NCBI GenBank assembly: GCA_964627605.1
Contig: CAZVGZ010000011.1
Coordinates: forward strand, 1 to 64,000
DNA length: 64,000 bases
Direction of reading: 5' to 3'
DNA from: CAZVGZ01 sp964627605
GTDB lineage: Bacteria; Latescibacterota; MWCZ01; CAZVGZ01
Below the pieces are notes generated by a model, which saw only the letters and a list, made by a program, of their open reading frames with translations, had not been told where the DNA came from and did not search any database. A program made the translations under genes and the position numbers. Positions 51,520 to 59,900 of this stretch are shown in pieces (within the stretch, counting starts at the first letter, position 1; each line of letters starts with the position of its first letter).

Positions 51520-54500
51520 TTACTTGTTCACAACTGCCACTACTTTGACCGCCTGCTGCCCATCACCAACCACCGAAATGGCGTATGTGCCGCTCGCTAC
51601 CGTGCCGCCGTCTTCGTCGCGGCCGTCCCAATCGATCGTGTTGCGGCCAGCGGTAAAAGACTGATTGTCCGCGACAGTCCTAACAAGCCTTCCGGTGCGG
51701 TTGAAGACTCGCACGGTGACATCTGCGTCCTGCTGCAAGCTAAACAGCACCGACGTTGCCGCACGAAGGTCGGACAGTCCAATGGCTTTGAAAACTCTGG
51801 GCTGGCAGTCGAGGTCTGAAAGGCTTATCACTTCCCCGTCCGGCAGACCGCCAAGGAACAGGCGGTAGGTGCCGAGATGTTCAATCGGCGCAACCAGTGT
51901 ATTAGCGTCGGGGTCGATCGTCCCGCCTACGAAGGTCCATTTGGCTGCACTGCCCGTAGTGTCGGCGTAGAACAGTCTTAGCGAATCTTCGGACGCCTGT
52001 ATGGATGCAAGTCTACCAATCGCGTCGGGGTAGTGAACCGTTAGCAGCGCAGGTGCCCCAACAAAATCCCTTGCTGGCTCCGAGGCCACAACATGCACCA
52101 GCCCGGTGGACCGACCGCCTGATGGGTCGCTAGCTGGCGTGACAGCCAAGTCCGGGTCGTCGAAGAACATCTCCACATCTGCGGCGTCTCGGCTCGGCGG
52201 GACATACATCGTCGCTGTCGAATCGGAGTTGGCGACGGTACCCCCATCACGAGTGACCTTTGATGGAGTCTTAAATGGAATCTCAATGTCATCGCCGATG
52301 GCGTTGCTCGCCAGGTCCACCACCGAGCCAGGGATGACGAGGAAATATTCGCGGTTTGGTTGGAAATCCTGGTCGTTGGGGTCGAGGCTTCCGGTAGTGG
52401 CACCGGTTCGTGTCCAGCTTCCGCCAACACCCTTCACACGCACATTCGCCGCAGCCACCGAACTTTCCGCCATAGGTTCGTCAAATACGACGTTCAGGTT
52501 CCTTGATGTTGGCACTGTCTGCCCAGCACGGGGATATGTCGCCGAGAGGTTCACCGACGGCCTGACCGTGTCAATTATCAGCAACGTGGCGAACGCTGTG
52601 TCAGGCATCGTGTTGCCGCGCTTGTCTCGAGCCGAGTGGAGATGCACATAGACGTTATCCACCGCCCCTGTATCGAAGTCCGCTGACACGGTTAGTCGCC
52701 CGGTCCACAGTACCCCAGCTGCATCCCACGAACCGTCGCTGACAAGCGTGTCGATGTCGGTAGTTTCAAGGTTGCTACTCGACGAGGAGACACGCACCGT
52801 CATGTCGATGTTTTCGGTATCCATCCCGGTGCCGACATCGCCGTCATCAAACGCGATGGTCAGGGTTATCTCGCCATCTATTCCGATTCTTAGCGTGTCT
52901 TTGCCTCCGCCCCTGCCTCTAAGGGCTGCAACAGCGGGAGGTTCAGTATCCACGGTGAATTCACCACCAGATGTCCAAGAGGAGGCCATGAACGCATGAT
53001 CCACCGACTTGACCGCCCAAAAATATTGGCCGTCGGCAAGGCTGTGAAGAGGCATTGAGCGGTTGTAGCCCACATTGCCGAGTCCGATGGGCCAGGCTCC
53101 CGACTTTATCTCGTCGCCGTCGATGGTTGTGCCCACCCTCAGGGAGTAGGTAACTGAGCTGCCGTTTTGTACATCGGTCACCGCATCCCATTTGAGAACA
53201 ACCGAGCTAGTGGTGTCGACAACAGCTGTCAGTGCTGAAGGGTCGTTCGGTGCCCGATTGACATTGAAAAATTGCGCGTTGGTGCTCTCAAATACGACCG
53301 TGGAGGGCAGTTCTACTCCTGCGGCGGACCGCTTCGATCCGTTTACAACGAAATCCACATCGTTGTCACCGTCGAAATCTGCTGCGGTGATAGATCCGTT
53401 GTTGCTCTGAGTTTCGGTTAAAAGCCTGATGCCGACCCCTCCGAACACACCCAAACCGACCGAATTCAAGTTGTTATCGAGATACTTGATCTGGGAACCA
53501 AAGTCGTTCGCACCAGCAACAAGGATGTCTAGGTCGCCATCGTTGTTAAGGTCCACCAACTCCATCGAAGAGAAGTAGAGACCGTTCTCGGTGGGAGGAA
53601 GCGGTTCGAACCATGCTGCTCGTGTGCTGTCGGCAAGATAGGTCATCACGAATCCGTCGGCGGCGACTGGGTTGGTCTCCCAGTTCCATGCAACCAACAC
53701 CAGGTCAGGAGTGCCGTCGTCGTTGAGATCACCCCACCTATGCTGACCCCAGTAGCTCGGTAGAAACGTCTCCGCCCCGAACGCCTTTTTAAACCGACCA
53801 GCGCCGTCGTTGCGGTAAAGCTCCGTCATGCCTATTTCCTGAAAGTTACCGCAATCGCCGTTGGTACCAGCGCGGATGGTGTCGCACACAGAACCGTTAA
53901 TCGTCAGGTCCAGGTCGCCATCAAGGTCGAAATCGAAGAGCGACAGCCAACCGTCGAAGACGCCGTTTATCTCTATTACCCCGTTGGCGTCTCTGCTGCT
54001 GCCTCTAAGTTTGAGGTCTTCCAAGCTTTCTGAGGTAAATGGGGTTGTGCCACCCAAGTTCCGGTAGAGCAGAGTAACCGTCCTAATCCCCTCCGAATAG
54101 CTCTCCTGCCCGGTGGCAACTAAGTCCAGATCACCATCATTGTCCACATCTCCCCACACAAGGCGGCTGCCTGTGACTGTGCGTGAAGAGCTATAGATGC
54201 GGCTGAAGCTCCCGTCGCCGTTGTTGGTGTATATCGCGGTAATCTGTGCGGTGCCCAGCCGTTGGCCGGTAACAGCCACATCCAGATCACCGTCGTTGTC
54301 CAGGTCTCCCCACGCTTGACCGCCGAGCGAAACCCCAGAGACGGTCGTAAACTGCCCGTTAGGGAGTAGGACGCCACGAACGTTGTCGTAAAGACGTGAG
54401 CGAACTGCACCGCCTGCGTCCCTTCCGCTGACCATAAGATCGACGTCGCCGTCGTTATCGTGATCTATCCACGCCGATGAGGACGAAACATTCACGGCCA

Positions 54501-56229
54501 GGACACTTTGCGACGAAAGAACAAACTCCTGCACAAAAAGCAGTTCAGGGTTCGACCAGTCGGACGCTGAACCGCTCGCATCAATAGCGCGAACGAACCA
54601 GTTGTAGCCAGCAGGATTGACCGCCAATGCGTTCTGAATACGCCGACCTATCCTGCCGCTCACCCGCGAGCGGTCGAATGTGGCTCTGGACGAGAAGATC
54701 GGCTTGTCATCCCTGAATGCGACAATCTCGTAGCCCAACGTTGGTCTAGGAGAAGTGCCGTCAGACGAGGCATCCCATGTAACCTCGACCTCTCGGCCTG
54801 TTATCAGGCTGTTCGGGGACAAAGGTTCTGAGGGGGGAGAGTTCGCCACATCAGGCTGAAGGCGTAACAGCTGTGCTTTCCACACACCTGCCGCATCTCG
54901 ACCACTTATCATCAGATCCAGACTACCGTCGCCATCAAGGTCGCCCGACTGGACCGTTCCGTCGGCAAGATCAAGCAGTGGCTCGCCGGTGATTCCCGTC
55001 ATCACGCCCAGCGTCCCATCACCTATGTTTTCGAGGATCCTGGTTCCTGGTTCGCCGGTGTTGTCTCTGCCGACTGTAACTATGTCCTGGTCACCGTCGT
55101 TATCCAGGTCACCCCAAAGGAGCGGTCCAGCCACTATGTCGGTCATCTGAAGTTGAACCTGCGCTCTGGTGAGCCCGCCACCAAGTTGGCTTTTGAGCAC
55201 GTAGAAATTGAAGTTGTTTCGAGCGACATTTTCAATCGAATCGTAGCCCGTTATAGCTAAGTCCAATAGACCATCGTTATCCAGGTCGCCCCAGGCCATC
55301 CCGCCACCCATGAGATTCTTGACGACATCGCGTGGGTACTGAATATCCGATAGCTTGGATAGCACCCCTGATGGTCGGTTCTCTGTCGTATTGACCGCGT
55401 TTTCGTAGACATCCGTAATAATCGCCGTCGGGTTATTACCCCCCTGCCAAATGACCCGCTGGAAGCCGGCTATCGCCAAATCGAAATCGCCGTCGCCATC
55501 GTAGTCCGCCCAAGCCACATCCGACATATGAACAGGCGGCAGTTGCGACGCCTTGGAGATGACGCCCTCGTTCTCAGTCAAGTTTTTCGACCCGGTGTTA
55601 GGGTCGGTATCGTTCTCGTAGAGATGTATTCTCGACTGCTGCAAGAATGTGGTTGCCCCACCTAATGGATTGATGTTCCACCAGCCGCCGGTAACTAGTA
55701 GATCGGGATCGCCATCTGCGTCGAAATCGCCCCACTGGACCGATCCGCTGTCAACCTGCGCCAAATCGTTGGTGATCTCAGCGCTCAAACCGTTGGAGGG
55801 GTCCCACCTGGACCCGTCGCCATCATATACCGAAGTCAATCGCCCTGGGGTGCCATCGGACTCTACAGTCTGTCCGGTGATAGCCAGATCGAGATTTCCG
55901 TCCAGATTCCAGTCCGCCCAGTCCAGGCTGCCGTAGGTGACGCCCGGCACGGAGGTGGAATCGATGGAAACACGAATCCCGTTCGCAAACTCCAAGATAT
56001 ATGTGCGGTACGTGGTCTCATTGACCTCGCCGCTTATCGCAAGGAATGAGCGATTGGCGTTGGTGCCCGCCAAGATGTCCGCAAGGACAGGTGGGGCAGG
56101 AGCCCAAGCGGCTGTGGGCCACTTGAGGCTTTGCGCCAGTGGTGGAAGCTGGTCGGTTTCAGACAGAAAAGACGCACTCTGCGCCGTGACCGCCAACAAG
56201 ACCGACAGGTAAGCCAATCGTCGCATCAT
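51520..56229 (-). CDS. Giant secreted FG-GAP/VCBS-repeat protein with C-terminal sorting domain
   Basis: From ATG 56229 the protein has 1569 residues, with a signal peptide (MMRRLAYLSVLLAVTAQSA). Two arrays of FG-GAP/VCBS-type repeats follow (about 60-480 and 580-1050), rich in calcium-loop motifs such as DLDNDGDLDL, DFDADGDPDLLV and DWNLDGNLDLAITGQ. Each array is followed by an FN3-like domain. Then come Ig-like segments with SRNLNVVFDEPM, and a C-terminal FlgD-like sorting domain (FNRTGRLVRTV, NTIDWDGRDEDGG, ASGTYAI). The repeats probably form calcium-stabilised propellers for adhesion or glycan binding. It shares the transcript with the PorV-like gene. Surface attachment is an inference. 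Confidence 0.85.
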   Translation of the reverse strand: MMRRLAYLSVLLAVTAQSASFLSETDQLPPLAQSLKWPTAAWAPAPPVLADILAGTNANRSFLAISGEVNETTYRTYILEFANGIRVSIDSTSVPGVTYGSLDWADWNLDGNLDLAITGQTVESDGTPGRLTSVYDGDGSRWDPSNGLSAEITNDLAQVDSGSVQWGDFDADGDPDLLVTGGWWNINPLGGATTFLQQSRIHLYENDTDPNTGSKNLTENEGVISKASQLPPVHMSDVAWADYDGDGDFDLAIAGFQRVIWQGGNNPTAIITDVYENAVNTTENRPSGVLSKLSDIQYPRDVVKNLMGGGMAWGDLDNDGLLDLAITGYDSIENVARNNFNFYVLKSQLGGGLTRAQVQLQMTDIVAGPLLWGDLDNDGDQDIVTVGRDNTGEPGTRILENIGDGTLGVMTGITGEPLLDLADGTVQSGDLDGDGSLDLMISGRDAAGVWKAQLLRLQPDVANSPPSEPLSPNSLITGREVEVTWDASSDGTSPRPTLGYEIVAFRDDKPIFSSRATFDRSRVSGRIGRRIQNALAVNPAGYNWFVRAIDASGSASDWSNPELLFVQEFVLSSQSVLAVNVSSSSAWIDHDNDGDVDLMVSGRDAGGAVRSRLYDNVRGVLLPNGQFTTVSGVSLGGQAWGDLDNDGDLDVAVTGQRLGTAQITAIYTNNGDGSFSRIYSSSRTVTGSRLVWGDVDNDGDLDLVATGQESYSEGIRTVTLLYRNLGGTTPFTSESLEDLKLRGSSRDANGVIEINGVFDGWLSLFDFDLDGDLDLTINGSVCDTIRAGTNGDCGNFQEIGMTELYRNDGAGRFKKAFGAETFLPSYWGQHRWGDLNDDGTPDLVLVAWNWETNPVAADGFVMTYLADSTRAAWFEPLPPTENGLYFSSMELVDLNNDGDLDILVAGANDFGSQIKYLDNNLNSVGLGVFGGVGIRLLTETQSNNGSITAADFDGDNDVDFVVNGSKRSAAGVELPSTVVFESTNAQFFNVNRAPNDPSALTAVVDTTSSVVLKWDAVTDVQNGSSVTYSLRVGTTIDGDEIKSGAWPIGLGNVGYNRSMPLHSLADGQYFWAVKSVDHAFMASSWTSGGEFTVDTEPPAVAALRGRGGGKDTLRIGIDGEITLTIAFDDGDVGTGMDTENIDMTVRVSSSSSNLETTDIDTLVSDGSWDAAGVLWTGRLTVSADFDTGAVDNVYVHLHSARDKRGNTMPDTAFATLLIIDTVRPSVNLSATYPRAGQTVPTSRNLNVVFDEPMAESSVAAANVRVKGVGGSWTRTGATTGSLDPNDQDFQPNREYFLVIPGSVVDLASNAIGDDIEIPFKTPSKVTRDGGTVANSDSTATMYVPPSRDAADVEMFFDDPDLAVTPASDPSGGRSTGLVHVVASEPARDFVGAPALLTVHYPDAIGRLASIQASEDSLRLFYADTTGSAAKWTFVGGTIDPDANTLVAPIEHLGTYRLFLGGLPDGEVISLSDLDCQPRVFKAIGLSDLRAATSVLFSLQQDADVTVRVFNRTGRLVRTVADNQSFTAGRNTIDWDGRDEDGGTVASGTYAISVVGDGQQAVKVVAVVNK

Positions 56230-56326
56230 GACACAATCCCAACGGGGCAAACGTTGCACCGACTTCTCCTAGAACGCCTATAGCTTCGCACATCTGGTCA
56301 AAGTTGTCAAGGAAACCCAGACACAA

Positions 56327-56833
56327 TCATTGTGCGTAAGGCCGATGTTCTTTCAGGTACCACCGGTAGGTAGTGGACACAGGCTCTCCACCAACCGCCC
56401 GAAGAAAAGCCATCACCTGTGCTCGATGGTAGGTACAGTGGTCCAGAACGTGAAAGAGCACTTCGGCGACCGAGTGCGGCCCGCTCTGCTGATCCTGGTC
56501 TGGGTAGCCGCGCTGTTCAGCCAACTCCTCTTCGGTCATGCCTTCCATCAGCTGCGCAAGCCGCTGCGACTCTGTCTTCCAATAGCCGATGGTCACAGCA
56601 AGGTTACCGAAACTTTCAGCGGACCGAATGCCTGACTCAAGTGCAGCCTCGCATCTGGCTGCCCACACAGCGACACCGTCGATGGTGTGCACCAGCTTGT
56701 CACGCACCGACTCGGCCCCATCTGGCATCGGACGCGTAAACTGCTCGTGGGACAGTGTCTCCAACAGCTCAATCGTCCTGCCCATCGACCAGATAACATA
56801 TTCAGTTTGGTTGCGCAGTTGCTCCAGCATCAT
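56327..56833 (-). CDS. DinB-like four-helix protein
   Basis: The 168-residue protein fits the DinB/DUF664 family of small four-helix bundles with a nickel or zinc site built of three histidines. Here they lie in DKLVHTIDGVA near residue 50 and HVLDHCTYHRAQV near 135. Related proteins act as thiol-dependent S-transferases (bacillithiol or mycothiol types) or have no known role. It is not the DNA polymerase IV also called DinB. The start ATG 56833 has AGGTTGG upstream. It lies between two giant secreted-protein genes and is separated from the upstream one by a terminator. Confidence 0.85.
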   Translation of the reverse strand: MMLEQLRNQTEYVIWSMGRTIELLETLSHEQFTRPMPDGAESVRDKLVHTIDGVAVWAARCEAALESGIRSAESFGNLAVTIGYWKTESQRLAQLMEGMTEEELAEQRGYPDQDQQSGPHSVAEVLFHVLDHCTYHRAQVMAFLRAVGGEPVSTTYRWYLKEHRPYAQ

Positions 56834-56866
56834 CAAACCAACCTGTTTTGGCGTTTATAAAGCGCA

Positions 56867-56896
56867 ACGGCCCCCTACCTATAAGGTGGAGGCCGT
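56867..56896 (-). terminator. Terminator-like hairpin after the 1968-residue gene
   Basis: ACGGCC-CC-ACCT and AGGT-GG-GGCCGT form a long stem with a mismatch and a bulge around a three-base loop. It lies 40 bases past the stop of the giant gene and 34 bases before the DinB-like start. The U-tract is poor, so it may act with partial efficiency. Confidence 0.6.
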
Positions 56897-56936
56897 CGCA
56901 CAGTCGTTCAGTTTCTGCCAGTGTGACCGATGTTGC

Positions 56937-59900
56937 CTACCTTATCAACAACATCCGTTTGACCATCCGGTGTGATCCCACATTGATCTGGTAGAAATAG
57001 ACGCCATTGGCCAGTTGCAACCCTGCGTCAGACCTTCCGTACCACTGAATCCGGTGGTATCCGGCGGTCAGGCGACCCAACTCCAGATGTGTCACCTCCT
57101 GCCCAAGCATGTTGTAAACACTCAACCGTGCGGGCTGGTTCGCCGCGTTCTGCGGTATACCAAAACCGATGGTGGTGGTCGGGTTGAACGGGTTGGGGCG
57201 GTTCTGTTCGAGTAACAGCACTCCAGGAACTTCTGCGGTTGCGTCCTGTCCCCCGATGGCGGTGATGCCCATCTGGATGCCGTTGTACGAAAGCCGTTGA
57301 AGACTTGGCAACCCCAACTCGTCACCGGCGGCCGGTTTGTCAGCCCCATCTGGAGCCAACCGCACGACCCGGATAATAACTAGTTCCCCGTCAATGTTGA
57401 GGGCAACCGGGCCAGCCAGAGCTATCTCCAGCGTGCCACCCACCGTGTCCCCAACAGCAACAAAGTCGGCGGCCCCTGCGCCGGGGGTAATTTGAAGAAT
57501 TGCCCAACGCCGATGGTCAAATCCAAGCGTGAAATCTGCGGCGATGACGCCTGCCACATCCAAGCCATCCAAAACGATGGTCACGACTGTGCCGTCATCC
57601 TTGATCCGCTCGGTCCGGGCACCAGCGCTTCCACGAATCGGATGTCCGTGTTCGCCCAACCCAGGGAATCCACCGCCATTACCCACTCGATACTCCAGCA
57701 TTAGTGCGGCATCGTATGCGTTTACCGCGCCGTCGCCGGAAACATCGGCCAGCGCCGGATCAAATTGTTCAAGCAGCGGATCGTGACGGTGCCTGCGGGA
57801 CGCCAAGCGAAGTGTCTGGGCGGCGTCGAACGCGCTAATTTCGCCATTGCCCGACGGATCGCCCATCCGCCCTGTTGTGACCGTCCCGTCATGCACTTCG
57901 ACCGGAACAGCGCCCTCGTTGAGGGACGCGCTCACCGAACGGATGTGGGATGCGCCTGGATTTTGGCCAACTAGCGCGAAGCGTATCCACGCGACCACGT
58001 AACCGTCGCGGGCCGTCTGCTCAATCTTCTCTACTTCGTGCCCTGGAATTCCTTGAGTGCCAAGGCTGTCGAAAATAGCGACAACCTGTGCTTGCAGTCC
58101 CGGCGGTAGGTTGGCTGTTATCTCTGCAAGCTGAATCTGGTCCGCCGAGGTAAAGTCTATTCCTGCGTCGAGGGCGGCGCCAAACCACTCCTCGAGGACA
58201 TGAGGAATGCCATCCAGCTCGATCTCCCGCCCGATGTCATCCCTGACAACCGGTTGCGCGAGCGGGCGGTCGCCAGCTAGGGCGATAGGTATGATCTCGC
58301 CTTCGACGTTCCACCTAACCAACCAGTTTTCGGCCAGACCGCCTCGGGTGAGGACGTTGACCGCTTTGAGGCGAGTTGGATCGACGGCCAGATCCAGGTC
58401 CAAACTGATGACGTTGTAGCCCCTCAGATGCTTGACACGGATCGGGACATCGACCGTGTCGCCAGATGCGACTACGTGACCAATCCTTAGCTGAACTTCG
58501 TTGTCTTCCTCGTCCACGCTCGCTGGACCCAGAGAGACATGGACAGTTGCAACCCCGTCGGCACCAAATTCCTGCGGACGAACGACCGAATGTCCCACCG
58601 TTCCTGAATTTGCGTCGACCGCCAGAACGGTCCACCGCACCTCACGTGGCGGCGTCCAGTCCAAGAACGAATCGATCAGCGCGGGCCAAACTCTTGGCAG
58701 CTCTAGTGCAAAATGCCCTTTGTCGTCGGTCTGAGTGACAGGCCAACCTAACTGCTCGCCGAGGCGTCCAATCTCGGTGCAAGAGAGGTCGTGGACGTTC
58801 CCGTCAAGCCCGACCAACCCCCCTAGAAGCTGAGTTGTCCCACCACTATAAGATAGGTCGCCTATCTGTCTGGCCAGCTCAATCCCACTGTAGGGGTCTG
58901 CGGCTAGCCGATCGATGAGCATAGCTGGAATGGCTGCCACACACTCCCCTCTCGCTGGAGTTGGCGCCGCGAGACAGACAAAATCCGCTTCCGTAACCGG
59001 GCACGGAACATGCCATACACGACCTTCGATAGTAAGCTGATCTGGCAGCGGTGCTGGCGTGAGGGCGAAGTCCACCGTCGCCACACCATTCCCGCCAAAC
59101 ATGTTGTCCGCCACCGATACCCTTGCCGGTTCAAACCCCGGCTTGCGCACAGCGACCCACCATCCGGGAAGGTCAGCTAGCTCAAGGATTCTCCGGGGTA
59201 CTGAGACGTCAAATGCCATCTCGGCTCCAGAGAGATCGATGTGATATGTCCCATCCTCCGCTGTCCTGGTTTTGGCGACCAGAATCGGCGCAGGGATGTC
59301 AGGGCAGTCCACACCATTCGATGTCGAATCCGGCACACACATAGATACCACATCCAACCGCACCGAAAACGCCACCACCTCAGCGCGCTCGACCGCTGAG
59401 CCGTCGGTCGAAGTGACTGTACCCACGATCGCATTCGCAGGACCTGAATCTGGGCGCGGTTCCATTACAACGCTCACGGTGGCAACATCTCTGTCGTCAA
59501 ACCGATCTGGCGTTACATGGATGTTCTGCGAGCGGTAATCAGGGATGTGGAAGTGGATGCGCCACGAAATCGGCAGTGGCGACATTATCGGAAGTTGAGG
59601 CAGCTCCAGCTTGTAGCGTCCTTCGTCGTCTGTTTTGATCGTAACCGTTCCAAAACCACCATCCGTACTCGACTCATCGCGATCTGGCCAAACGTTGCCA
59701 GCGATAAGGCTGTCGAGAAGGACCAACTGCCCATCTGCGCCAGCGATTGGGTCAGCTAATCCACTAGGCGTCGCTGTCACGCGAACGCCAGCCAGACCTG
59801 GGTGGCGCACGCAGTTAGAACTGTCCTTACTCGTGGGACAGGTATTCGTAACCGCGCCGTCGCGTGCGAAACCCCGAACGATCTGCCCGTCCGATCCAGG

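Noticed and set aside
56327..56833. DNA polymerase IV (dinB)
   Set aside because: It is a 168-residue four-helix DinB-like protein with a histidine metal site; the shared name is historical.
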